A DNA stretch of 64,000 nt from Marinobacter sp. es.042. GTDB taxonomy: Bacteria; Pseudomonadota; Gammaproteobacteria; Pseudomonadales; Oleiphilaceae. Where the stretch lies: positions 2,046,001 through 2,110,000 of the forward strand of contig NZ_LT897781.1 in assembly GCF_900188315.1 (NCBI RefSeq). The letters run 5' to 3'. The first letter of the stretch is position 1. Each line of letters opens with the position of its first letter. Below the pieces are notes generated by a model, which had not been told where the DNA came from, made no database searches, and was given only the letters and a program-made list of their open reading frames with translations. Of this stretch, positions 33,739 through 42,900 are shown piece by piece. The position numbers were made by a program, and so were the translations under genes.

Positions 33739-34239
33739 ATGCGTTATTCCTTCAGAAACGTCTTATTTCTGGCATTCGTGGCGCTTGCGCTCGGCGGTTG
33801 CGCCAGTAGCGGAAAGCTGCAGTCGGGTTCTACGCCTGCACTACAGACCATTCCTGTCGACGCATCCAGTTCGGAAAAGGCCCAAAAACTCTGGCAGGTG
33901 TTCGAGCGTTACCGAGGCACCCCCTATGAATACGGTGGCACCTCCGGCAATGGCTTCGATTGCTCAGGATTCATTCTTACCGCCTACCAGGAAGGCCTGG
34001 GCAAACAATTGCCCAGGACAACGACTCAAATGCTTGCCAGTGGTGACGTGGTTCATCCCGGCGAGATTCGACCGGGCGATGTGGTGTTCTTCCGAATTGG
34101 CGGAAAGGAACAGCACGCCGGTATCTACATGGGCGGGGACCGCTTTATCCACGCATCAACATCGGCCGGCGTTATCCAGTCCTCGATCAGCGGCTATTAC
34201 TGGAAAGGCCGGCTGACCGAAGCGAGACGCTTTGACTGA
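33739..34239 (+). CDS. NlpC/P60 (C40) peptidoglycan hydrolase lipoprotein
   Basis: A 166-residue lipoprotein, lipobox LALGGC, with a C-terminal NlpC/P60 domain. The nucleophile Cys is in GFDCSGF and the His in QHAGIYMG; the third polar residue follows in FIHAST. It should cut peptide stems in the cell wall, like Spr/MepS. The start MRYSFRNVLFLAF is used because it alone gives a signal sequence and AGGG precedes it; the upstream 38 codons look non-coding. Confidence 0.92.
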   Translation: MRYSFRNVLFLAFVALALGGCASSGKLQSGSTPALQTIPVDASSSEKAQKLWQVFERYRGTPYEYGGTSGNGFDCSGFILTAYQEGLGKQLPRTTTQMLASGDVVHPGEIRPGDVVFFRIGGKEQHAGIYMGGDRFIHASTSAGVIQSSISGYYWKGRLTEARRFD

Positions 34240-34259
34240 GACAAGCTGAATAGCCCGCT

Positions 34260-34733
34260 TCAACGCTTTTTCCGGCGCACATAGAGTACTTTGTGGACGC
34301 GCGCGACGAGCTCACCGGATTCATCAACGATATGCACGTCCCACTCTGGCAGCATTTTGTCTCCGTTTGCCGTTGCGGCGCGGATCTCTTCAACACGCTC
34401 ATCGGTCAATTCAAAGCGTGCCATCACCTTGCCCTTGCCGGGACGGATAAAATCAATACTCGCCGATTTATCCCACACGATGTAGTCATTGCCCAGCCGT
34501 CGCATCAGCAGCAGCATGTATATGGGATCAACCATGCTGTAGAGCGAGCCGCCAAAGTGAGTGCCCACGTAATTGGTGTTGTACCAGTGCTGGCCCATCT
34601 CCACCCGGGCCGAGCTGAAATCCTCAGCAATGTGGGTCACCCGGATTCCAGCACCGATGTAGGGAGCAAACGTGGAAAGAACACGGCGCATGGCCCCGGC
34701 ACTGGCAAGCCAGCGGCGTAGAGTGGCGTTCAT
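34260..34733 (-). CDS. DUF4442 hotdog-fold (PaaI-like) protein
   Basis: A 157-residue protein with the hotdog pattern of DUF4442: NTNYVGTHFGGSLYSMVDP followed by a strand-rich tail (HIVDESGELVARVHKVLY, split by charges). Such proteins are acyl-CoA thioesterase-like. ATG at 34733 follows GAGGA at 6 nt; the frame one codon longer would start at TTG. It is convergent with the NlpC/P60 gene. The acyl substrate is unknown. Confidence 0.85.
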   Translation of the reverse strand: MNATLRRWLASAGAMRRVLSTFAPYIGAGIRVTHIAEDFSSARVEMGQHWYNTNYVGTHFGGSLYSMVDPIYMLLLMRRLGNDYIVWDKSASIDFIRPGKGKVMARFELTDERVEEIRAATANGDKMLPEWDVHIVDESGELVARVHKVLYVRRKKR

Positions 34734-34832
34734 CAAACATCCTCGATGGTATAAATGACTGCAAATTCAGTAGCACGCTATCTTCCAACCCGACGCGCGC
34801 CGATGCAAGAAATTCATACGATCGTTTGAATA

Positions 34833-35438
34833 TTAAAGACCACTGAACGTGAGATGCAGGGCGATTGCGGACATCATGATTCCAATAACACCATCGATAA
34901 TCCGCCAGGCCAGCGGCCGGGAGAGAATGGGCGCCAGCGCCGAGCCGCCCCAGGCAAGCAGGCCGAACCAGAGAATCGAGGCACTGCTCGCACCGGCCAC
35001 AAAGGTGGTCGCGTCCTCTTGCTGGGCTCCGATGGCAGGAATCAACAGCAGCGTATCCAGATAAACCTGAGGGTTGAGCAGAGTGACTGCCAGGGTCGTG
35101 AACACCACGGCTTTAAGGCTTCGTTTGGTTACCTCACCCGCTTCAAGAGCCGCTCTGCCGCGGCTGGCGCGAACGAAGGACTGAATCGCAAGCCAGCCAA
35201 GAAAGGCCACACCCAGCCACCGGAGAATCTCCAGGGCCTCAGGCATGGCCATCAGGGCAGCACTGATGCCGAACATGCCCAGGGTAAACAGGGTGATATC
35301 GGCCACTATGCACAGCCCGGCTGACCACCAATGATGTTCCTGGCGTATTGCCTGGCTCAGCAGGTAGGCGTTCTGCGCACCGATCGCCACGATAATGCCG
35401 CCACACACAATCAGACCGGTCAGGTAACTCTCAAGCAC
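34833..35438 (-). CDS. argO: ArgO/LysE-type amino-acid exporter
   Basis: A 201-residue inner-membrane exporter of the LysE family, probably exporting arginine or lysine. It has about six membrane segments and the conserved GAQNAYLLSQ near residue 20 and LNPQVYLDTL near 120. It is divergent from an ArgP-like gene, exactly the pairing that controls argO in E. coli. Export specificity is inferred from that pairing. Confidence 0.92.
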   Translation of the reverse strand: MLESYLTGLIVCGGIIVAIGAQNAYLLSQAIRQEHHWWSAGLCIVADITLFTLGMFGISAALMAMPEALEILRWLGVAFLGWLAIQSFVRASRGRAALEAGEVTKRSLKAVVFTTLAVTLLNPQVYLDTLLLIPAIGAQQEDATTFVAGASSASILWFGLLAWGGSALAPILSRPLAWRIIDGVIGIMMSAIALHLTFSGL

Positions 35439-35526
35439 GTGAATCTCTCCTTGATGAATGGCGCAAGGTTATCGCTTCCCAGCTATACTTGAAATTCATA
35501 CTCATAATACTGCATCAGTTTTACTT

Positions 35527-36408
35527 ATGATTGACTACAAATTGCTGGAAGCCCTGGCGACGGTCATTGAGTGCGGAGGATTCGAACGTGCCGGCCTGGC
35601 GCTCGGGCTGAGCCAGTCGGCCATTTCCCAGCGAATTCGCACCCTTGAAATCCGGCTCGGACAACCGGTTCTGGTGCGAAGCCCGGCACTCAAGGCCACA
35701 CCGGCCGGACAGCGTCTGCTCAACCACGTTCAGCAGGTGCAATTGCTGGAGCGCGACCTGACCAAGTCCATCCCGGCACTCTCGGAACCCACAGCGAGAC
35801 TGCGCATCGCACTGAATGCCGACAGCCTGGCCACCTGGTGGTCGGCCGCTGTCGGCAACTTCTGTGCGGAGGAGGCCCTGCTTCTGGATCTTGTGGTCGA
35901 GGACCAGGACATTGGCCTCCGCAGGATGCGCGAAGGGGATGTGGCTGCCTGCCTGTGCAGTAGCCCCCAGCCTGTTGCCGGTGCCCGCTGCGTGCCCATT
36001 GGCACCATGACCTACATGCCACTGGCAACTCCGGACTATGTGCACCGATACTTCGGGAAGGGCCTGAGCGAAACCAGCCTGAAGAATGCCCCGGCCATTG
36101 TTTTCGGGCCGAATGACCAGCTGCAACATCGGTTCCTGGCCCAGTGCGGCTATCACGGCACCTTCCCCCACCACCTTTGCCCTTCCTCGGAAGGTTTTGT
36201 GAAACTGGCGCTGGCCGGCATGGGGTATGGCATGATTCCGGAAATGCAGGCCCGCCCGGAAATATCTGCCGGGCGCCTGGTGAGCATCGCGCCTGAACAA
36301 ACCCTGGAAGTGCAGCTATACTGGCACTTCTGGCGCCATGGCGGCGGCGTGATGGACCGTCTGACCAACGCCCTGCGATCTGCGGCCACGTTAAATTCAA
36401 ACGTGTAA
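35527..36408 (+). CDS. argP: LysR-family regulator ArgP
   Basis: A 293-residue LysR regulator. The N-terminal helix-turn-helix is LATVIECGGFERAGLALGLSQSAISQRIRTLE, shortened here as residues 8-39, followed by the effector-binding domain. The start MIDYKLLEAL is chosen because it begins the helix-turn-helix as in ArgP; no strong ribosome-binding site precedes it. It is divergent from argO, and probably activates argO in response to arginine and lysine, binding in the 88-bp gap. Confidence 0.92.
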   Translation: MIDYKLLEALATVIECGGFERAGLALGLSQSAISQRIRTLEIRLGQPVLVRSPALKATPAGQRLLNHVQQVQLLERDLTKSIPALSEPTARLRIALNADSLATWWSAAVGNFCAEEALLLDLVVEDQDIGLRRMREGDVAACLCSSPQPVAGARCVPIGTMTYMPLATPDYVHRYFGKGLSETSLKNAPAIVFGPNDQLQHRFLAQCGYHGTFPHHLCPSSEGFVKLALAGMGYGMIPEMQARPEISAGRLVSIAPEQTLEVQLYWHFWRHGGGVMDRLTNALRSAATLNSNV

Positions 36409-36429
36409 ACAGGGGGAGCAACGATCAGA

Positions 36430-36783
36430 ATGAAGCACCTTGTGGCGGTTTACGGCACGTTGAAACGTGGCCGGAACAACAGCCATATTCTACGAGGCGC
36501 CCGTTTTGTCGGGACAGACTGGATGCCCGAACTGAGCCTGTATCACCTGGGCCCCTACCCGGGTGCCATAGAGGAACCTTCCCCGGGCGTCCGCGTGGAA
36601 GTCTATGCGGTTACCGATACGATGCTGAAGACACTGGACGAACTGGAAGACTTCTTTCCTGAACGCCCGCAAAGCAGCTTGTATATCCGCCAGACCATGG
36701 ACACTCGCCACGGCTCTGCCTGGGTGTACATTTACAATCGGCCGGTTAAAACGATCCAGCGGCTGCGCTCCGGGAGCTGGTAG
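36430..36783 (+). CDS. Gamma-glutamylcyclotransferase-like protein
   Basis: A 117-residue GGCT-like fold. The glycine loop YGTLKRG opens the protein, and a Glu in LDELEDF corresponds to the catalytic acid of the family. Family members cyclise gamma-glutamyl amines to 5-oxoproline. It follows argP after 21 bp and may share its transcript. Confidence 0.88.
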   Translation: MKHLVAVYGTLKRGRNNSHILRGARFVGTDWMPELSLYHLGPYPGAIEEPSPGVRVEVYAVTDTMLKTLDELEDFFPERPQSSLYIRQTMDTRHGSAWVYIYNRPVKTIQRLRSGSW

Positions 36784-36820
36784 CCCATAGCCCACACACC
36801 TTCACCATAAGGACACCAGA

Positions 36821-37240
36821 TTGGACCTGACAACGCCTGCCCTGCTCTTCCCGGCGATTTCGCTGCTGTTGCTGGCCTACACCAACCGGTTTCTGGTGTT
36901 GGCGCAGCTGATCCGCCAACTCAAGCAGATGGACACCGAGGAAGACCACGCCCTGATTGCCCGACAGATCGGCATGCTGCGCAAACGGATTGTGCTGACC
37001 AAACGCATGCAGGCCTTCGGCGTACTCAGTTTCTTCCTGTGTACGGTTTCCATGTTCCTGCTTTTCCTGGGTGCCGACCTGCCGGGGGTGATCGCGTTTG
37101 GCGCCAGCCTGGTACTGCTGTCTTTCTCGCTGCTGTACTCGCTGTACGAAATCCAGATCTCAACCAACGCCATCAATGTGGAGCTGGCCAGCTTTGAGGC
37201 CCGCAAGAGTGCCTGCCGGGAAGATGTCGACTATTCGTGA
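36821..37240 (+). CDS. DUF2721 membrane protein
   Basis: A 139-residue membrane protein starting at TTG (36821), with AAGGA at ideal spacing upstream. It has an N-terminal hydrophobic stretch (PALLFPAISLLLLAY), a cytosolic helical section (LIRQLKQMDTEEDH) and two more membrane helices. The pattern is that of DUF2721. Function is unknown. It overlaps the convergent CPBP gene by 10 bp. Confidence 0.87.
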   Translation: MDLTTPALLFPAISLLLLAYTNRFLVLAQLIRQLKQMDTEEDHALIARQIGMLRKRIVLTKRMQAFGVLSFFLCTVSMFLLFLGADLPGVIAFGASLVLLSFSLLYSLYEIQISTNAINVELASFEARKSACREDVDYS

Positions 37241-37851
37241 GGCCTGTTTGCGCCGGAATTCACGACCCGGACACCAAACCAGCGCGGAAACCGGAGCAGA
37301 CAGAACAGGGCAATCATGTCGTAAAGGGCGTGCCAGACCATGACCAGAGCAAGGCTTTCGGATAACAGGTAGGCCGCTCCCAGGACCATGCCAAGGCCGG
37401 TAGCCACCAGAAAATAGGTAAATGAAACGTAGTGCACCAGCCCGAATAACACCGATGCCGCAAGCACGGCCGTTACAGGGTCCGTCTTTGTCATCAGCCA
37501 GCCCTGGATTGCGCCCCGGAACAACAGTTCCTCACCGACTCCGGCCAGGAGGGATAGCAGAATGAGTACAGCCGGGGAGTAGCTGGAGGCAAAGTCATAC
37601 AAACCCTGCATCTGCCGCTCGAGTTTCTCCGGGAACAGGCCGGGCACCCGAGTAAGCAACAGCAAAACAGCGTAGGTAAGAGCGGCTCCAACCGTCCCCA
37701 GGAAGATGCTGGGCCACAGGCCTGGCCCAACATGCAGCACCGGAATTCCGAATAGCAGTATCGCCACTAATCCGATAACGCCAATGGCGCCCTGGAATAA
37801 CAGAGCGGCATTGGAGGACATACCGGATTGTCGTCGTTTACCCAACGCCAT
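37231..37851 (-). CDS. CPBP-family intramembrane glutamic protease
   Basis: A 206-residue membrane protein of the CPBP (Abi/Rce1-like) family. The glutamate-arginine motif is GEELLFRG and the second is LVHYVSF. These proteins cleave within or next to the membrane. The ATG at 37851 directly follows the TAA of the dienoyl-CoA isomerase gene, so translation is probably coupled. An internal ATG at 37821 is a weaker alternative start. Confidence 0.88.
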   Translation of the reverse strand: MALGKRRQSGMSSNAALLFQGAIGVIGLVAILLFGIPVLHVGPGLWPSIFLGTVGAALTYAVLLLLTRVPGLFPEKLERQMQGLYDFASSYSPAVLILLSLLAGVGEELLFRGAIQGWLMTKTDPVTAVLAASVLFGLVHYVSFTYFLVATGLGMVLGAAYLLSESLALVMVWHALYDMIALFCLLRFPRWFGVRVVNSGANRPHE

Positions 37852-38706
37852 TTACTGGTCGAACAAGGGCTTCACCGGAAACAGCGCATCGTATTTCGGC
37901 GCCTGCTTCTGGGCTTTGGCCTGGAACGATTTCATCATGTCCGTCGGGCGGAACATGCCGGCCTGCCAGGTGGCCATATACTTGAGGCTGTCTTCCACGC
38001 TGTGGTCGCGACTGTAATTGAGCATTTCCTTGCAGCCAGTGACGGCCAGAGGAGAGTTCGCCGCTATCTGGCCGGCAATGGCCATAACGTCTGCCAGCAT
38101 GGATTCCTGGTCGGCGTAAACGGCGTTCACGAAGCCCAGATTCTGCGCTTCAGTGGCGGAGAATTTTCGGCCGGTGTAGGCCAATTCACGAACCACGCCC
38201 TCGGGCATCAGTTTGGGCAGGCGCTGGAGCGTGCCGACGTCGGCGGTCATGCCCAGCTCGGTTTCCTTGATGGTGAAGTAGGCATCCTCCGTGCAATAAC
38301 GGCTATCGGCGGCACACACCAGATCCAGAGCGCCACCGATACAGCCACCGTGGATGGCTGCCAGCACGGGAAGCCGGATTTTTTCCAGAGAGGTCAGAGT
38401 ATCCTGCAACTGCAGCACAACCCTGCGAAGGTTTTCCGCCATGCGCCCGGGGTCACCGTTCATGGGCACGGCTTTGGGATCGCTGAATACACCCAGATCC
38501 ATGCCTGCAGAGAAGTGTTTGCCGGTGGAGGAAATGACGATCACGCGGGCATCGGTGTTGGCCTCAATCTCCTGCATGCACCGGGGCAACTCGAGCCAGA
38601 ACGCCTTGTTCATGGTGTTCAGGGCCTCCGGGCGACTGAACTGAACGTGGGCGATGTGGTCTTTAACCTCAATCGAAAAACTCTCGTAACTGGACAACTC
38701 GGACAA
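37852..38706 (-). CDS. Delta3,5-Delta2,4-dienoyl-CoA isomerase
   Basis: A 284-residue crotonase-family isomerase. The three acids that define this branch are present: Asp128 in GGALDLV, Glu148 in IKETELG and Asp156 in MTADVGTLQRLP, with the same spacing as rat ECH1 (Asp176, Glu196, Asp204). It moves double bonds in the breakdown of odd-position unsaturated fatty acids. A plain enoyl-CoA hydratase would lack this set. It is co-transcribed with the CPBP gene. Confidence 0.9.
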   Translation of the reverse strand: MSELSSYESFSIEVKDHIAHVQFSRPEALNTMNKAFWLELPRCMQEIEANTDARVIVISSTGKHFSAGMDLGVFSDPKAVPMNGDPGRMAENLRRVVLQLQDTLTSLEKIRLPVLAAIHGGCIGGALDLVCAADSRYCTEDAYFTIKETELGMTADVGTLQRLPKLMPEGVVRELAYTGRKFSATEAQNLGFVNAVYADQESMLADVMAIAGQIAANSPLAVTGCKEMLNYSRDHSVEDSLKYMATWQAGMFRPTDMMKSFQAKAQKQAPKYDALFPVKPLFDQ

Positions 38707-38835
38707 GACAGCACTCCTTATATAAATGTCGCTAACCGGCTCATTAGCGGTCGCCCCGGCTAATGTATCGTCAATTCTGCTACCTTCGTATTATGGCGGA
38801 CAGAGAGACGACACGTTAACCCGAAAAGGCCTGGT

Positions 38836-39807
38836 ATGGAATTCACCTTCCTCGGCACGTCAGCCGGAACGCCGACAAAATCGCGCAACGTAACCGGTCT
38901 GGCGCTGAGCCACGGCGGACCAAAACACTGGTACCTGATCGACTGCGGTGAAGGCACCCAGCACCAGTTGCTGAGAACCCATCATTCCGTGCTGCAGTTG
39001 CAGGCGATATTTATCACCCACATCCATGGAGACCATACGTTCGGGCTGCCTGGACTGCTGACCAGCGCCTCCATGCTCGGCCGCACCGCTCCTTTGTATC
39101 TGGTTGCACCAAGACCGGTAAAAACCTTCATAGAGGCCGCCATCGGTAATAGTGACTCCAGCCTCAGTTTTGAATTGAGATTTGTCGATTCCGAAGCAGA
39201 GAACTTCCATTGGGAAGACGACTCCCTGTCGGTAACTGCAGTCCCCCTGTCCCATCGCGTCTCCTGCCGGGCCTTTGTGTTCACCGAAAAGAATCTGGAA
39301 CGCCAGCTGGTCCGGGAAAGGCTCGAAGCGGATGGTATTGAGGCCGGTCCCGCCTGGGGTCGCCTGCAACAGGGCGACGACGTGGTATTGGAAGATGGAC
39401 GACTCGCCCGTTGCGATGATTACACCCGAATTGCCAGAAAACCTCGCAAGGTTATCGTCGCCGGCGACAACGACCAGCCCGACCTGCTTTTGGCAGCGTG
39501 CACGGGTGTTCAGGTGGTCATCCACGAAGCGACCTACACCCAGGAAGTCTCTGACCGGGTCGGACCCTGGCCGCAACACAGCTCCGCTGCCCAGGTAGCC
39601 CGCTTCGCCGAGGCCGCAGGCGTTCCTACTCTCGTGCTTACCCACTTCAGTTCCCGTTACCAGTTCAATCCGGATGCTCATCCGCACATTGGTGAGATCG
39701 AATCCGAAGCCAAAGGCCTCTATCGGGGAAACCTCTATCTGGCAAAGGATTTTGCCTGTTATGAGCTCAACAGGGATCTGATGCTGAAACCCATCGAGCG
39801 TCTATAA
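38836..39807 (+). CDS. rnz: Ribonuclease Z
   Basis: Cuts the 3' trailer from tRNA precursors. The 323 residues have the MBL zinc motif THIHGDHTFG with His62, His64, Asp66 and His67, and the family's exosite region (RQLVRERLEADGIEAGPAWG, shortened by position: about residues 155-174). VAGDNDQPDL and HEATYT complete the signature. It is monocistronic and divergent from the isomerase. Confidence 0.95.
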   Translation: MEFTFLGTSAGTPTKSRNVTGLALSHGGPKHWYLIDCGEGTQHQLLRTHHSVLQLQAIFITHIHGDHTFGLPGLLTSASMLGRTAPLYLVAPRPVKTFIEAAIGNSDSSLSFELRFVDSEAENFHWEDDSLSVTAVPLSHRVSCRAFVFTEKNLERQLVRERLEADGIEAGPAWGRLQQGDDVVLEDGRLARCDDYTRIARKPRKVIVAGDNDQPDLLLAACTGVQVVIHEATYTQEVSDRVGPWPQHSSAAQVARFAEAAGVPTLVLTHFSSRYQFNPDAHPHIGEIESEAKGLYRGNLYLAKDFACYELNRDLMLKPIERL

Positions 39808-39949
39808 TACAGGCGTGGATTAAACGCGCCGCCCGGGCTTATATGTGTCGCTTTTATAGATTCACTTTGCGTTTGGTGACGTTCGAATTAAACTGCACTC
39901 AGGATAAATTGAACAACGATTCACTTTCCACTGCTCAGGAAGGCGGTCA

Positions 39950-42900
39950 ATGACCCGGCTTAACGCAAAACACTCCAGACTCAGCAAGGATGCGGTTGTG
40001 GTCGCGCCCGGCCTCATTCCCTGTGGCTGCGTCATAGACAGTGTGGTTCTGGGTAAAAACGGGCTGCGCCTCACCCTGAAGCACTTTTCGTCGCCCGCGG
40101 TACTCGACCAGCTGTCATCGTCTGCCGCTGCACAGACCGATCTTCATGTTTTCCTCGATAACGACCGTGAGAAACAGCACCTGCATTATAGAGGCACGGT
40201 TCAGGTTGGCCGCACTAGCGGCATTTCGCTGGACATAGCGGGGAACACCGAGGAGCTCAGCAACGACATTGAGTGTTTGTTACAGCACACTGGAACGAAT
40301 CGGCCTGAAGCCGCGACTCCGGATCCTTCACTGAAACAGCTCTACCACCAGCATTGCCGTCGGCTTCTGGAACAGTTACTTCCGGAATTTGTGGAAGGCA
40401 CCTTCGAGGGCATTGAAGCCGACCTGGAAGAGGCTGCAGAGCTGCGTGAAATTACCCGGCTCAAGGACATTCGCTTCATTTTCCAGAGTCGCCAGCAACG
40501 AATGCTCCAGGATTTCCAGGCGCAGTTCCAGGCCAATCAGGCAACCCTTGAGCCCGCCGCCCAGTCCCGGGCCGGCAACAAGGAGTTGCACCTGCTGCAA
40601 CAGCACGAGTTCGAGGACTGGCTGGACCTGCAGGCCATCGCCACCCGCGTGAGCAAAGCAAATACCGGCGCCAACTTCCTGCTCAACCAGTTTCTCAACC
40701 AGATTTTCTGGCAGGACGTCAACGATGACAACAATCCTCTGACGCCCCGGGCCCTGTGCGTCTGCCTGCAGTATATGGTCGATCATCTGGGCATTGCGCG
40801 GGAGCATCGCCTGACCATCTACCGCGCCTGGGAAAATGCTCTGGTCCGGGTCTGGCCCGCGGCCATCCGGTCCCTGATCAATGACTGCCGACGAGCTGGC
40901 CTTGAGGCCATAGATATCACCGAGCTGCCCGCAAACTGGTCACTCCGCGACCGTGAGCACGCAACGGACGACTCGGGTTCAGCAACGGCAGCCAAAGAAG
41001 ACTCATCCGAAGAAACTACGGAAACCAATCACGCCAGGCACGAGGCGTCCGGGTCGCCTTCGGTCGGTCGCTCCCTGTTTCAATTGATGGCACTGGAATC
41101 AAACCCCTCGTCTGAAGCTTCAGACTGGGAGGAGCCCAATCCAAGACTTTCGGAAAACCTTCGCTCCCGGCGCCGGGAGCTGCTGGACCGGTTGCACGGC
41201 GACGAGCCCGATATGGCGGGACTGCTTCGGGAACTGGCCAACTCGGACTCCGACCTTGCCAGCTCACTGGATCACACGGCCGTTGAGAAGGCCAATCTGG
41301 TGGACCGACTTTTCGAGCCTTTGAAAACCCACGATGAACTCTCGGGCTCGCTTCGCCATCAACTGCAAAAGCTTCGACTACCCGTATTCGAAACGCTGGT
41401 TGAAACACCGGATTTTCTGAATGCCGGCGACCACCCGGCCAGGGATATCATCAATAACCTGATGCACATCTGTCTTGCCGAGAGAGCCTCAAGCAAGAAG
41501 CTGGAAGCAACGGTTGCCGATATCGTCGAGGAGCTGACAGAGATCGAGGTATCGGATCCGGACCTGATGGGAAGCCTGGGCGAACGCCTGAAACAGCTTG
41601 TCGAGCGTCAGGATCAATCGTTTCTCCGCAACTCGGAACGGCTGGCAAAAACCCTGGAGGGCAAAGAGCGCCTGCGCCTTACCCGCAAAGAGGCAAGGCA
41701 GAGGCTGAACTCGCTCTTGAGCAACAGGCAGGTTCCGAACATTCTGATCCGCATTCTTCAGGCGGGCTGGGAGCAGTTGATCGTCCTGACCATGCTGAGA
41801 GAAGGTCCGGAAAGCCGGCATTGTGAGGAACTGCTTGATGTGGTTGCACAGCTCCAGGCCTGGCTTTCGCCTGCCGACACCTCCGAGGAGCTGGCATTTG
41901 AGCGGGAGCTGGAGAGCAGCGTCATGCTGCAGTTCATCGAACGGGAGCTGAAAACCGCCGGGGAAGTCTCGCGCGTAAGGCAGGTTATTGACGAGTTATC
42001 CGGAATTCTCGAGGGCAACGTGGTAGCAGAAACCACATGGGTTGATGAGTACGGCGACGCCGATGACGCGCCGGCCCCGCTGCCACCGGAGCTTGAAGAC
42101 AGTCGTTGGGCCTCAAGGGCAAAGGAGATTTCCGTAGGCGACTGGGTTGAGGTTCGTCTGGATACCGGCGACACCCGCCGATTGAGGCTGGTGTGGGGCA
42201 GCGAAGATTCACTCCGGTTTGTTTTTCTTTCGCCCAAAGGCATGAGCGAAGTCAGTTACGGGTTTCCAGAGTTTGTGCAGAAACTCTCTGAAGGCGAAGC
42301 CTGGCTGGTTGAGAGCGGAGACATCCCATTCCTCGACCAAAGCCTGTTCAGCATCGTTGAAGATGTTTACCGGAAGCTCAATTTTCAAGCAACCCACGAT
42401 GCCCTGACGGGGTGTATGCACCGCCATGACTTCGAGAAACAGGTTTCTCAGCTGATCAGCATCCTGCCGCCATCTGCTGAAGACCATGCCGCCGCCCTGA
42501 TGGTTCTCGATGTAGACGAGTTCAGCGTCATCAACGCCTCCTATGGCGCGGAAGCCGGCGACGCCCTGTTGAGGCATGTCGCCGACACACTCCGTAACCA
42601 GAGCGAATCCCGATTCGCGGAGTCCCACGTTGGCCGGATCAGCGGCAATGAGTTTGCGGTGCTCATCAATAACATCAGTACAGAAGACTGCCTGGATTTT
42701 GCAGAGTCCCTGCGGCGCAACTTCGAGCAACACGTGTTCCGGCACGGGCAGGCGGAATATCGGGCAACCGTCAGCATCAGTATCCGGCCGGTAACCGGGG
42801 CGGGACAGTCACCTGGCGACCTTCTCAATCTTGCGAGCCTCTCGCTTAAAGCGGCCAAGAAGCTGGGCGGGAACCGGATTGAACTGGCCAGGGAAAACCG

